Assembly: GCF_024436035.1 (NCBI RefSeq)
Contig: NZ_JANFNG010000029.1
Location: 1-64,000, forward strand
Reading direction: 5' to 3'
DNA length: 64,000 nt
From: Streptomyces humicola
Lineage (GTDB): Bacteria > Actinomycetota > Actinomycetes > Streptomycetales > Streptomycetaceae
Shown here piece by piece: positions 53,379 to 62,592 of this stretch (positions are counted from its first letter, which is position 1; every line of letters begins with the position of its first letter). Made by a program: the position numbers and the translations under genes. Below the pieces are notes generated by a model. The model did not search any database, had not been told where the DNA came from, and was given only the letters and a program-made list of their open reading frames with translations.

Positions 53379-53780
53379 CTCTGCTGGCCAAGGCCCGCCT
53401 CCACCCGATCGAGTCAGAAACCGACGACACCGCCCCGCCCACCGAACTCACCGCATAGCCTCAAAACGAGATCACCGAGTGGCCGTCGATACACCACTCC
53501 AGCGGACGTGACCTCCACCACCGGACGGGGCACCGGAACGTGCCTGAATCGACTCCGTTCCCGCTACACTCCCCACACTCACGCCGTTGACCAGGACAAA
53601 TGCGGAAGTCCGGCTGGAGTATTAATACTTCAACCGCACCTGGTTGGTCAGATGCGACAGGTCGAGCCGCCAGTCTCGGGACAGCACCGCGCCCCAGCGG
53701 ACCAGCGGACCCTCGTCATCATGGCGCATTTCCTCGCTTCCGGCCCATTGACGGAGCGTATTGGTTCACGTCGTTCGAGG
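53379..53780. other. Intergenic, with a 12-bp palindrome at 53618-53629
   Basis: No gene is supported. AGTATTAATACT at 53618-53629 is a perfect AT-rich palindrome, rare in DNA of this GC content, and could be a regulator site. The nearby frames have no domain features. Confidence 0.35.
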
Positions 53781-55484
53781 TCACGAGCGATGGTGGGGTT
53801 CCGACCGGGACCGCTGGTCTCTGTCTGTCTGCGCGGACAGCCAGACTGTGGTGTCTGGCGGCAGTTGGGGCGCGGCGATGTGCGTGGATGCGAGCAGGAT
53901 CTCCTGGTCGGGCGGGAGCGGGACGCCGGTACGGGAGAGGTTGGTGATGCAGACGACGTCGCCGCGGCGGAAGGCGAGCACGCCGTTCGGGGCGGGCAGC
54001 CACGTCAGCGGCGTGCCGTCAGCGAAATCGCCCAGCTGCTTGCGGTGCCGCAGGACGGCCCGGTAGTGGGCGAGCATGGAGCCGGGGTCGTCGAGTTGGG
54101 CCGCCACGGTGCGGTCCTTCCACTGCCGGGGCTGGGGGAGCCACGGGCGAGCGTGGGCATCGTCGGGAGAGAAACCGAAGGGCGGCGCGGCACCGGACCA
54201 GGGCAGGGGGACGCGGCAGCCGTCGCGGACCGGGTCCGGGTGGTCGGACCAGTGGCGGGAAGGATCCTGCCAGGTGTCTGGCGGCAGGTTTTCGACCTCC
54301 GGGAGGCCGAGTTCCTCGCCCTGGTACACGTAAGCTCCGCCGGGGAGGGCCATGACGAGTTGGACGGCGGCGCGGGCCCGGCGCTCGCCGAGGGTGAGGT
54401 CCACGGGGCTTCCGTAGTGGCGCTTGGCGTCCTGGAGGGAGGTGTCCTGGCGGCCGTAGCGCGTGACGTGGCGGACCACGTCGTGGTTGGAGAGCACCCA
54501 GGTGGCCGGGGCGCCGACGCCGTCGAGGACACGCAGGGCCTGCTCGATCTCGGAACGGAATGCTTCGGCATCCCAGGGGCAGCCGAGCAGGCCGAAGTTG
54601 AAGGCGGTGTGCAGGCGGTCGGGCGTGAGGTAACGGGCGGTGCGGGTGGCGTCGGAGACCCAGGCCTCGGCGACGAAGAGGCGTTCGCCGTCGTAGGAGT
54701 CGAGCATCCGCCGCCAGTCCTGGTAGATCGCGAGGGTCTCGTCGCGGTCGAAGTAGGGGTGCGCCTCGGTGCGGGCGGAGCCCAGCAATTCGCTGTCGGT
54801 GGCGTCCAGGTCGGGGTAGGCGGGATCCTTGGTCAGGCCGTGGGCCACGTCGATGCGAAACCCGTCGACGCCGAGGTCGAGCCAGAACCTGAGGACGTCC
54901 TCGAACTCGGCGCGGACCTCGGGGTGGTCCCAGTTCAGGTCCGGTTGCTCGGGGGCGAACAGGTGCAGGTACCAGTCGCCGGGAGTGCCGTCGGGGTCGG
55001 TGGTGCGGGTCCAGGCAGGGCCGCCGAAGATGCTGGGCCAGTTGTTGGGCGGCTCGCTGCCACGCGGTCCTTGACCGGGGCGGACGTGGTAGCGCCGGCG
55101 CGCGGGGGATCCGGGCCCGCCGGACAGAGCCTCTTGGAACCAGCGGTGCTGGTCGGACGTGTGGTTCGGAACGAGGTCGAGGATGAGGCGTATGCCGTGC
55201 TGGTGGGCCTCGTTGATCAGGCCCTTGGCTTCGTCGAGTGTGCCGAAGCAAGGGTCGATCGCACGGTAGTCGCTGATGTCGTAGCCCGCGTCCACCTGTG
55301 GTGAGGTGTACCAGGGGTTGAGCCAGAGGGCGTCGACTCCGAGTTCGGCGAGGTACGGGAGACGGGAGCGCAGGCCGGCGATGTCACCGATTCCGTCGCC
55401 GTTCCCGTCGGCGAAGCTGCGGAGGTAGACCTGGTAGATGACCGCGTCCCGCCACCAGGGGCGGGAGGAATGCGGGGACGTCAT
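53781..55484 (-). CDS. aglA: GH13 alpha-glucosidase (oligo-1,6-glucosidase/AglA type)
   Basis: 567 aa. The cytoplasmic GH13 enzyme begins WWRDAVIYQVYLRSFADGNG. Conserved regions: I DLVPNHTSD, II GVDGFRIDVAHG (nucleophile Asp), III LFVAEAWVSD (acid/base Glu), IV WVLSNHDVVRH (Asp). NPWYTSPQVDAGYDISDYRA is typical of actinobacterial alpha-glucosidases acting on maltose and short maltodextrins. There is no signal peptide. It is the distal gene of a minus-strand pair with the neopullulanase-like gene, facing away from the LacI regulator. The symbol follows the Streptomyces aglA type and is by resemblance. Confidence 0.88.
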   Translation of the reverse strand: MTSPHSSRPWWRDAVIYQVYLRSFADGNGDGIGDIAGLRSRLPYLAELGVDALWLNPWYTSPQVDAGYDISDYRAIDPCFGTLDEAKGLINEAHQHGIRLILDLVPNHTSDQHRWFQEALSGGPGSPARRRYHVRPGQGPRGSEPPNNWPSIFGGPAWTRTTDPDGTPGDWYLHLFAPEQPDLNWDHPEVRAEFEDVLRFWLDLGVDGFRIDVAHGLTKDPAYPDLDATDSELLGSARTEAHPYFDRDETLAIYQDWRRMLDSYDGERLFVAEAWVSDATRTARYLTPDRLHTAFNFGLLGCPWDAEAFRSEIEQALRVLDGVGAPATWVLSNHDVVRHVTRYGRQDTSLQDAKRHYGSPVDLTLGERRARAAVQLVMALPGGAYVYQGEELGLPEVENLPPDTWQDPSRHWSDHPDPVRDGCRVPLPWSGAAPPFGFSPDDAHARPWLPQPRQWKDRTVAAQLDDPGSMLAHYRAVLRHRKQLGDFADGTPLTWLPAPNGVLAFRRGDVVCITNLSRTGVPLPPDQEILLASTHIAAPQLPPDTTVWLSAQTDRDQRSRSEPHHRS

Positions 55485-55502
55485 GGTTGTCCGCTCCGGG
55501 AT

Positions 55503-55523
55503 GGGGGTGGGGGTGGGGGTGGG
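55503..55523 (+). promoter_or_regulatory. G-quadruplex-capable G-run
   Basis: G5-T-G5-T-G5-T-G3 on the plus strand in the 51-bp gap between two minus-strand GH13 genes. The transcript would be C-rich; the DNA plus strand could fold into a quadruplex. It lies 19 bp upstream of the alpha-glucosidase start. Confidence 0.4.
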
Positions 55524-55535
55524 ATGAGGTCGGCG

Positions 55536-57338
55536 TCAGGGGCGGGCCGTGCGCCAGATGTGGAACGCCGGCCCATCGGCGGGCATGGCCGCTCCAGGTG
55601 CCAGATCCGGTCCGCCGAGCAGGTTCTCGGCTGCGAGGGGCGCGGCGAGCGGTGTGTGGGCGGCTCGGCTGACCTGGACGAGCAGCGTCTCGTCGGGCAG
55701 TGCCCGCTCGTACAGCACGACGTCGTCAGCGCAGTGCAGCCAGCGCAGCCCGCCCGAACGCAGGGCCGGGTGCCGACGACGGAGCGCGATCAGTGCGCGG
55801 AACAGCTCAAGGGTGGCGCGGTCCCAGGCCGCTTCGTCCCAAGGGAAGGGGCGGCGCCCGTCCTCGCTGTGCACGCCTTCGACGCCGACCTCGTCACCGG
55901 CGAAGACCATGGGCAGCCCCGGCAGGGTCATCAGCAGTGCGACTCCGAGGTGATGATGGTCGCGACCGGCCATGGAGCGGAAGCGCGGAGTGTCGTGCGA
56001 GTCGAGGAGGGTCAGGTTGTGGGTGACCGAGCGCCAGGGGATGAGTGCGGCGAAGTCCCGCATGACTGCTGCCATGTCCGCTCCGCCGTAGCGCGGCATC
56101 GGGCCAGGTACGCCCCACAGTTCGCTGACGTCCTGCCCGCCCAGCCAGTACCACAGGGGTCGGGCGAACCCGGCGTATGCCATCGTGCCGTGCCAGCCGT
56201 CCCCGTGCAGTGAGGAAGACGCGTCGAACGGGTGCTCCGCGAGCAGCAGCGACTCCGGGGCCACTGCCCGCATCGTGCCCCTGGTCCGGCGGGCCATCTC
56301 GGCGTTGAGATCGATCGCACCGTGGCGGCCGGCCGACTGTGCGACGTCGACCCGCCAGCCGTCCAGGCCGAACTCTTCGATGTAGCGCGCAACGACGGAG
56401 CCGCGGCCCTCATACAGGCGTCGGCGCAGCTCGGGCGAGGTGTGGTCGAGCTTCGGGAGCGAAGGGACGCCGAAGAAACTGGCGTACTGGCTGCGGTCCT
56501 CGCCGAAGTAGTAGAAGCCGGCTTCCGTGCTGGCCGGATCGGCCTGGCCGCGGCGGAACCAGGGGTGAGCGTCGCCGGTGTGGTTGAGCGTAATGTCGCC
56601 GAGCACGCGCATCCCTCGGCGGTGTGCCTGCGCGGTCAGGTGTCGAAGCGCCGCTCCGCCGCCGAGCAGCGGGTCCACACGGTCGAAGTCGCAGGCGTCG
56701 TAACGGTGGTTCGATCTGGCCGGGAAGAACGGCGTGAGGTACAGCGCGTCCACACCGAGGCTGTGGAGGTAGTCCAGTCTCTCGGCCACGCCCCACAGAG
56801 TGCCGCCGTAGATCTGCCGTGTCCCGGCAGGGGTGCCGTAGGGGATGGGATCGTCCCAGGCAGCGGGGACGGCCCAGTCGGGAAGCGGGCCGGTCGGATG
56901 GTGTGCGGAGCGGGCGAAGCGGTCGGGAAATATCTGGTAGATTACCGCGCCCTCGGCCCATGACGGTGGTGCAGGGTGTGTGACGATGCGGAAGTCGACC
57001 GTGTCGGGGATCTCGCGGCGGCTGAGCCCACCGGCGTTGAGCCACACGTTCCCCGTCGGTGTCTCCAGCAGGAACCGGTAAGAGAGTTCGGTGGTGGTGA
57101 CCTCCACACTCGCTCGCCACCACGTCTCCTCGCCGTCCACTCGGTCGATCTGTGCCTCGGCGAACGACGGTTCGCCGTCAACGATCGACCGCACGTGGAC
57201 GCGCTGGGCACCGGCTGCACGCGCGGTGCGGACGAAGATCTCCATCTTGTCCCCGAGCTGGGGGGCGGGGTCGCTCACATAGAGCGGCGAACCGTCATGG
57301 TGTGCCAGACAGTCGGCGATTGCTGTGGTTGTGGTCAT
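55536..57338 (-). CDS. GH13 neopullulanase/cyclomaltodextrinase-like enzyme
   Basis: 600 aa from ATG 57338, with GAGAGG just upstream. An N-terminal beta domain (about 1-115; MEIFVRTARAAGAQRVHVRS, TELSYRFLLETPTGNVWLNA) corresponds to the CBM34 dimerisation domain of neopullulanases. The catalytic barrel has GAVIYQIFPDRFARS, I GDITLNHTGD, II GLDGWRVDVAQS, III LLLAEHPFD and IV LLDSHDTPR. No signal peptide, so it acts on imported maltodextrins or cyclodextrins. Upstream, the LacI gene reads in the other direction; this position argues for control by that regulator. Confidence 0.88.
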   Translation of the reverse strand: MTTTTAIADCLAHHDGSPLYVSDPAPQLGDKMEIFVRTARAAGAQRVHVRSIVDGEPSFAEAQIDRVDGEETWWRASVEVTTTELSYRFLLETPTGNVWLNAGGLSRREIPDTVDFRIVTHPAPPSWAEGAVIYQIFPDRFARSAHHPTGPLPDWAVPAAWDDPIPYGTPAGTRQIYGGTLWGVAERLDYLHSLGVDALYLTPFFPARSNHRYDACDFDRVDPLLGGGAALRHLTAQAHRRGMRVLGDITLNHTGDAHPWFRRGQADPASTEAGFYYFGEDRSQYASFFGVPSLPKLDHTSPELRRRLYEGRGSVVARYIEEFGLDGWRVDVAQSAGRHGAIDLNAEMARRTRGTMRAVAPESLLLAEHPFDASSSLHGDGWHGTMAYAGFARPLWYWLGGQDVSELWGVPGPMPRYGGADMAAVMRDFAALIPWRSVTHNLTLLDSHDTPRFRSMAGRDHHHLGVALLMTLPGLPMVFAGDEVGVEGVHSEDGRRPFPWDEAAWDRATLELFRALIALRRRHPALRSGGLRWLHCADDVVLYERALPDETLLVQVSRAAHTPLAAPLAAENLLGGPDLAPGAAMPADGPAFHIWRTARP

Positions 57339-57465
57339 GTGCCTCTCGAATCCGGGACGTGTCACGCGCCAGACGCTATGCCTGCATGACCAGATCCAGT
57401 AAGGAGTTGCTGATTCTTGATGCGCTGTTTCACATTTCTGCTTCATAGTTACGGAAGCGCCGGGC

Positions 57466-57478
57466 TACAGTGTGGCCA
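57466..57478 (+). promoter_or_regulatory. -10 box placing transcript start at the LacI start codon
   Basis: TACAGT (57466-57471) lies 6 bp before the ATG at 57478, and no ribosome site is present. A leaderless transcript is likely. The -35 (TTCATA at 57442-57447, 18-bp spacer) is weak. Confidence 0.4.
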
Positions 57479-58494
57479 TGACATCCCGACTCGATGACAT
57501 AGCCCGGCAGGCGGGCGTCAGCAAGGCGACCGTCTCCCGGGTGCTCAACGAGCGTCCGGGGGTGAGCGCGCACATGCGCAAGGCCGTGCTCACCGCGCTC
57601 GATGTGCTGGGCTACGAGCGTCCCGCACGGCTGCGTCCGCGCAGTGCAGGCCTGGTGGGCCTGGTTCTCCCGGAGCTGGAGAGTCCGATCTATCCGCTGT
57701 GCGCACAGGTCATCGAGACCAATCTCTCCCGCCAGGGCTACACCCCGGTGCTGTGCTCGCAGACCCCCGAAGGTGCCGGCGAGGACGAGTACGTCGGCAT
57801 GCTGCTCGACCGCGGCGTGGCGGGCGTCATCTTCGTCTCCGGCCTGCACGCCGACATCAGCCTCGACCACTCCCGCTACCGCGACTTGGTGGCCCAGCGG
57901 CTGCCTGTCGTCTTCGTCAACGGCTTCGTGCCGGACCTGGACGCGCCCTTCATCTCGTGCGACGACCGGGCCGCAGGAGAGCTCGCAGTCTCCCACCTCG
58001 CAGGACTCGGTCACCGTCGGATCGGCCTGCTCAGCCCGTCCGACCGGCACGTCCCCGCCCGCCGCCAGCTGGCCGGCTACCGCAGCGCCGTGGAGTCGCA
58101 CTTCGATTCATTCGACCCTGACCTCGTCGACATCGCCTTCCCGGGCGTGGAAGGCGGCTACGCGGGCGCGTCGCGCCTGCTCCAGAAGAACGTCACCGCC
58201 CTGGTCTGCGGCTCCGACATGATGGCGTTGGGCGCGATCCGGGCGCTGCGGCAACGCAACCGCCGCGTGCCCGAGGACATCTCCGTGATCGGATACGACG
58301 ATTCCGTGCTCATGGGCTACACCGACCCGCCGCTCACCACCGTGCGACAGCCGGTCCTGTCCATGGGCGTTGCCGCTGCGCGAACGCTGATCGACCAGAT
58401 CCGCGGCACCGGCATCCGCCGTACCGAGTCGCTGTTCTTCCCCGAGCTCGTCGTCCGCGCCTCCAGCGCGCCCGTCTCACGCGGAGGCGACTGA
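57478..58494 (+). CDS. malR: LacI-family regulator of maltodextrin genes (MalR-like)
   Basis: 338 aa from ATG 57478. The N-terminal HTH is LDDIARQAGVSKATVSRVLN with the hinge helix PARLRPRSAG. The periplasmic-binding-like core has GLVLPELESPIYPLCAQVIE, GVIFVSGLHAD, GHRRIGLLSPSDRHVPARRQ, ALVCGSDMMALGAIRALRQR and VIGYDDSVLMGYTDPPLTTV. It stands between two maltodextrin hydrolase genes and malEFG, the same arrangement as MalR in Streptomyces, so it is expected to repress these genes until maltotriose or a similar inducer is present. The inverted GCAA/TTGC repeats at 58561-58583 are candidate binding sites. Confidence 0.88.
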   Translation: MTSRLDDIARQAGVSKATVSRVLNERPGVSAHMRKAVLTALDVLGYERPARLRPRSAGLVGLVLPELESPIYPLCAQVIETNLSRQGYTPVLCSQTPEGAGEDEYVGMLLDRGVAGVIFVSGLHADISLDHSRYRDLVAQRLPVVFVNGFVPDLDAPFISCDDRAAGELAVSHLAGLGHRRIGLLSPSDRHVPARRQLAGYRSAVESHFDSFDPDLVDIAFPGVEGGYAGASRLLQKNVTALVCGSDMMALGAIRALRQRNRRVPEDISVIGYDDSVLMGYTDPPLTTVRQPVLSMGVAAARTLIDQIRGTGIRRTESLFFPELVVRASSAPVSRGGD

Positions 58495-58560
58495 CCGGCG
58501 TCGCGGTCCGGTCGGCAGTGGAAAGGCCTGCAACGACTGGGCGAAGAGGCGCAACGCTGA

Positions 58561-58607
58561 CGCAAGTTCTTGCAACGTATTGCGTTATCGCGGTTTCTGG
58601 CTAGTGT
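58561..58607 (+). promoter_or_regulatory. malE promoter with overlapping dyads (candidate MalR operator)
   Basis: GCAAG-TT-CTTGC (58562-58573) and GCAA-CGTA-TTGC (58572-58583) are overlapping dyads. They run into a -35 TTGCGT (58580-58585), 16-bp spacer and -10 TAGTGT (58602-58607). The layout would let a LacI-type repressor block the promoter. The 5'-UTR to GTG 58700 is about 85 bp. Confidence 0.5.
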
Positions 58608-58699
58608 CTGCGGCGTTAACAGGCCGATCGTCCTCGCCAGTCCGTTTGTACGTCCTTGTGCCCTCCCCAATCCCGCATCCGCCTCCCAAGGGGGTCTCG

Positions 58700-60007
58700 G
58701 TGAGAGTCCGCTCTTCCCTGATATTCGCCACCACGGCAGTAGTCACCGCTGCGCTCGCCTTGAGCGGGTGCAGCAGCAACTCGGCAACCAGGGCGGCCCC
58801 GTCGTCCTCGTCGGCAAGCGGAACACCGGCGCCCGCAGCCTCCGCGAGCGGAGTTCCCACCCGCGATCCCCACACCGACCTGGTGATCTGGACTGACGCC
58901 CAGCGCGCACCGGTGCTGCAACGCTTCGCCAGGAGTTTCGCCGCGGCGAACGGAATCAGCGTCAGCGTGCAGGCCGTCTCGACCGATCTGCAGTCCGCAT
59001 ATGTGACCGCCACCAATGCGGGCAAAGGCCCGGATATCGTCGTGGGCGCGACCGACTGGATCGGCAACCTGGTGCAGAACGGCACGATCGCACCGCTGCC
59101 GCTGACGCAGGCGCAGAAGTTGGCATTCGAACCGACCGCATTGAAGGCGGTCACGTACAACGGCCAGACCTACGGCGTGCCGTACGCGACCGAGAACCTC
59201 GCCCTGTTCACCAACACGGCCGAGGCCACCGCCGCGCCGTCGACCTTCGAGGCCATGGTGCAGAACGGGCAGGCGGCGGTGAAGGCGAAGAAGGCGAGTG
59301 ACCCGCTCGCGCTGCAGGTCGGCCAGCAAGGCGATCCTTACACCATCCAGCCGCTGGTCGGCTCGGCGGGTGGCTACATCTTCGGCACCAAGGCGGACGG
59401 TACCTACGACCCGGCGAAACTCGGCGTCGACGGCCCGGGGTTCGTCGCGTTCGCCAAACTGCTGAGCAGGTACGGCGAGAAGAGCGAGAACGTCTTCAAA
59501 CGGTCCATCGATGCGAACAACGCCGTATCGCTCTTCGCCTCCGGCAAGGTTCCCTATCTCGTCTCGGGACCGTGGGCGCTACCGCAGATCAAGCAGGCGG
59601 GCATCAAGTACGCCGTCAGCCCGGTGCCCGGCTTCGCCGGCATGGGCCCGGCCGAGCCGTTCCTCGGCGTGCAGGCCTTCTACGTCTCCTCTAAGGCCAA
59701 GAACGCTCCGATCGCCCAGGAGTTCACGCTCAACTACCTGACCCGCAAGGACGTGGAAGAGGCACTGTACAAGGCCGAGCCTCGTCCACCGGCGCTGACG
59801 TCGGCCTACGACGACGTGGCGAAGACCGATCCGGACATCGCCGCGTTCCACACCGCAGGTGAACACGGCGTCGTACTCCCGCAGATCCCAGCGATGTCGG
59901 CGGTATGGGGTCCGCTGGGGATTGCCGAGGCGGCCATCGTCGGGGGCGCCGACCCAGCCTCGGCAATGGCCGGCGCTGCGGCGCAGATCAAGAAGGCTGT
60001 CGGTTAG
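58700..60007 (+). CDS. malE: Maltodextrin ABC transporter, solute-binding lipoprotein
   Basis: 435 aa from GTG 58700, with AAGGGGG 5 bp upstream. Signal with lipobox LALSGC (Cys22) and a Ser/Ala/Pro linker. The mature part is a type-1 extracellular solute-binding protein: LVIWTDAQRAPVLQRFARSF, GPDIVVGATDWIGNLVQNGT, YNGQTYGVPYATENLALFTN, AVSLFASGKVPYLVSGPWAL and AVWGPLGIAEAAIVGG at the end. It closely follows the MalE/maltose-binding pattern. It captures maltose or maltodextrins outside the membrane for MalF/MalG. Confidence 0.9.
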   Translation: MRVRSSLIFATTAVVTAALALSGCSSNSATRAAPSSSSASGTPAPAASASGVPTRDPHTDLVIWTDAQRAPVLQRFARSFAAANGISVSVQAVSTDLQSAYVTATNAGKGPDIVVGATDWIGNLVQNGTIAPLPLTQAQKLAFEPTALKAVTYNGQTYGVPYATENLALFTNTAEATAAPSTFEAMVQNGQAAVKAKKASDPLALQVGQQGDPYTIQPLVGSAGGYIFGTKADGTYDPAKLGVDGPGFVAFAKLLSRYGEKSENVFKRSIDANNAVSLFASGKVPYLVSGPWALPQIKQAGIKYAVSPVPGFAGMGPAEPFLGVQAFYVSSKAKNAPIAQEFTLNYLTRKDVEEALYKAEPRPPALTSAYDDVAKTDPDIAAFHTAGEHGVVLPQIPAMSAVWGPLGIAEAAIVGGADPASAMAGAAAQIKKAVG

Positions 60008-60084
60008 CGACCGTGCGGTGCGATGCCGTCAGCCGTCCACCCGGTCGACGGCACCACACCCGCCCGTACCAGGGAGGAGGATCT

Positions 60085-61632
60085 ATGCACAGCGAACGGA
60101 TCGCGAGAGTGTCGTGGATGCGGGTCGTTTTCATCGGGGCGGTCGTGGCGCTGACGATCTTCGCCGTGCCGCGCTTGGTGTCCCAGCACGCGTGGATCGC
60201 CCTGGGAGTAGCGGTAGCTGTCACGGCAACCCTTATCTACGTCTATCTCAGCCCGAAACGGATCGCGGCCCGCTATCTCATCCCGGGAACGCTGCTGTTG
60301 CTGGCCTTCCAGGTGTATCCGGTCGCATACACGATCGGCACCGCGTTTACCAACTACGGTGACGGGCACCGGATGTCGCAGACGCAGGCCGTGAGCGAGC
60401 TCGAAGCCGACTCCGTGGTCGAGCGCCCCGGCGCGCCGAGGTACGAGCTGTCGGTGGCGACGAAGGACAGCGTGAGCACAGGACCCATCGTCTTCTTCCT
60501 CACCGATCCTCAGGGCAGGGTGGAACGCGGCGACAGCCACGGCCTCACCGCGGTGCCCGACGCGCAGGTGACCAAGGACCCGGACACCGGGAAGGTCGTA
60601 CGGGCGCCGGGCTGGACCATCCTCAACGGCATCCAGGTCAACGCCCGCGCCGCGCAGCTGAGTACCTTCGCGGTGCCCGTCGAGGGCGGCTTCATCAAGT
60701 CCGTCGGGCTCTCCGAGGCATTCATCGGAGAGCGGACGCTGCGCTACGACGTGGCCACCCAGATTATGACGGACACCAGGACCGGCGTCGCATACCGGCC
60801 GAAGGCGGGGACCTTCGTGGCGGCCGATGGATCCGGCCGCGTGCTCCCCATCGGCTGGAAGACCGACGTGGGGCTGCGCAACTTTGCCGCTGTCGTGACC
60901 GATCCCAGCATCCGCGGACCGTTCCTGCGGGTGCTGGCATGGACTGTGGCGTTCGCGTCGCTGTCGGTACTGACCACGTTCGCGCTCGGCCTCGGCCTGG
61001 CGCTGGCCCTTGACCATCCCAGGTTGCGCGGCCAGCGCATCTACCGTTCGCTGCTGCTGCTCCCGTACGCGCTGCCCGCGTTCATCTCGTTGCTCGTGTG
61101 GCAGAGCATGTACAACAAGGACTTCGGTCTGCTCAACCGTCTGCTGCAGACAGACATCGACTGGCTCGGCGGAATCTGGACGGCTCGCGGGTCGATTCTG
61201 CTGACGAACCTCTGGCTCGGTTTCCCCTACATGTTTCTGGTGTGCACTGGTCTGCTCCAGTCCGTGCCCAGCGAGCTGAAGGAGGCCGCGCGCGTCGACG
61301 GCGCTTCGTCTCTGCGCGTCTTCCGGTCGGTGACGATGCCGCTGCTACTCGTGGGCATCGCACCCCTGTTGATTGCGTCGTTCGCCTACAACTTCAACAG
61401 CTACAACACCATCAAACTGCTCACCGACGGCGGGCCCTTTCCACCCGGTAACTCCACAGCCGGCAATACCGACATCCTGATCAGCTACACCTTCCGCCTT
61501 GCCTTCGGAGGCCAGGGCGCCCAGTACGGGCTTGCCGCCGCGATCTCGCTGTTCATCTTCATGCTCGTCGGTCTCATCTCTTTCGCCGGCTTCAGGCGAA
61601 CGCGCGCCCTGGAGGAGGTCTACGCGGCATGA
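60085..61632 (+). CDS. malF: Maltodextrin ABC transporter permease MalF-like
   Basis: 515 aa from ATG 60085, with GGGAGGAGG upstream. Two or three N-terminal helices, then a large extracytoplasmic domain (about 95-270) equivalent to the P2 loop of MalF, then five or six more helices. The EAA-type coupling motif is KEAARVDGASSLRVFRSVTM PLL; the FNNYN-like NFNSYNTIKLLTDGGP segment is typical of MalF. The large loop contacts the binding protein. The end overlaps malG by 4 bp. Confidence 0.9.
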   Translation: MHSERIARVSWMRVVFIGAVVALTIFAVPRLVSQHAWIALGVAVAVTATLIYVYLSPKRIAARYLIPGTLLLLAFQVYPVAYTIGTAFTNYGDGHRMSQTQAVSELEADSVVERPGAPRYELSVATKDSVSTGPIVFFLTDPQGRVERGDSHGLTAVPDAQVTKDPDTGKVVRAPGWTILNGIQVNARAAQLSTFAVPVEGGFIKSVGLSEAFIGERTLRYDVATQIMTDTRTGVAYRPKAGTFVAADGSGRVLPIGWKTDVGLRNFAAVVTDPSIRGPFLRVLAWTVAFASLSVLTTFALGLGLALALDHPRLRGQRIYRSLLLLPYALPAFISLLVWQSMYNKDFGLLNRLLQTDIDWLGGIWTARGSILLTNLWLGFPYMFLVCTGLLQSVPSELKEAARVDGASSLRVFRSVTMPLLLVGIAPLLIASFAYNFNSYNTIKLLTDGGPFPPGNSTAGNTDILISYTFRLAFGGQGAQYGLAAAISLFIFMLVGLISFAGFRRTRALEEVYAA

Positions 61633-62558
61633 CACATCTGCTGCCACAACCAGCGACCGAGGCGCCCAGCCAGATTGGTGCCGTTGCCGGCGCGCCCGCT
61701 CCGCGCCAGCGACCGCGCGGCGACCGCGTATGGTGGCGCCACCTGATAGGACTGGTGGCGCTGGTCTTCGCGCTGTTCCCGATCGTGTTCCTCGTATCGG
61801 CGGCGCTGAACCCAGTCGGCACGCTGTCCACGACCAGCCTGCTGCCCGACGGCGTCAGTCTGAACAACTTCGCCAAGCTGCTCTCCGATCCGAACTCGCC
61901 CTACTTGCGCTGGTACGGCAACACCCTGCTGATCTGCGGCGTCTCCGCGATGCTCAACGTGCTGATCGGCGCCGGCGGGGCGTTCGCGTTCTCCCGGCTG
62001 CGATTCCGCGGTCGTCGCGCGGGACTGATCACCGTGCTGCTAGTGCAGATGTTCCCGAACTTCATCGCAGTCGTCGCGTTGTACCTGGTGTTCATCCAGA
62101 TCGGTTCGGTGTTCCCGGCGGCGGGCTTGAACACCTCGCTCGGGCTGATTCTCGTTTACCTCGGTGGCGCCATGGGCGTCAACACCTGGCTGCTCAAGGG
62201 GTATCTCGACACGATTCCGCGTGAGCTGGACGAGTCGGCGCTGATCGACGGCGCGACCTCCGGGCAGGTCTTCTTCCGCATCACGCTCCCGCTCGCCGCC
62301 CCTATGCTTGTCGTCGTCGGCCTGTTCTCCTTCGTGGCCAACCTCAACGAGATCCTGCTCGCGAACGTGTTCCTGACCGATACCTCGCAGAAGACCCTCG
62401 CGATAGGCCTTTTCGGCCTGGTGTCCGGTGAACACAACACAGACTACGGCGAGTTCGCCGCGGGATCGCTGCTCGCGGGACTTCCCGTCGTACTGATCTA
62501 CCTATACCTGCAGAAGTACCTTGTCAAGGGCTTGACGGCCGGAGCCGTCAAAGGTTGA
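61629..62558 (+). CDS. malG: Maltodextrin ABC transporter permease MalG-like
   Basis: 309 aa from ATG 61629 (ATGA overlap with malF). Six hydrophobic segments; EAA coupling loop ELDESALIDGATSGQVFFRI then TLPLA; NVFLTDTSQKTLAIGLFGLV and EFAAGSLLAGLPVVLIYLYL near the C-terminus as in MalG. No ATPase gene is in the cluster. In streptomycetes the shared ATPase MsiK energises such importers from elsewhere in the genome. Confidence 0.9.
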   Translation: MTHLLPQPATEAPSQIGAVAGAPAPRQRPRGDRVWWRHLIGLVALVFALFPIVFLVSAALNPVGTLSTTSLLPDGVSLNNFAKLLSDPNSPYLRWYGNTLLICGVSAMLNVLIGAGGAFAFSRLRFRGRRAGLITVLLVQMFPNFIAVVALYLVFIQIGSVFPAAGLNTSLGLILVYLGGAMGVNTWLLKGYLDTIPRELDESALIDGATSGQVFFRITLPLAAPMLVVVGLFSFVANLNEILLANVFLTDTSQKTLAIGLFGLVSGEHNTDYGEFAAGSLLAGLPVVLIYLYLQKYLVKGLTAGAVKG

Positions 62559-62592
62559 CCCAACCCACTCCTCTCCGCGGAAGGGCACCGCC

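Noticed and set aside
52392-55304. Very long open frame (970 codons) on the plus strand
   Set aside because: It is the antisense shadow of the thioredoxin reductase and alpha-glucosidase genes; its product is low-complexity Gly/Val/Arg-rich with no domain. High GC keeps antisense frames open.
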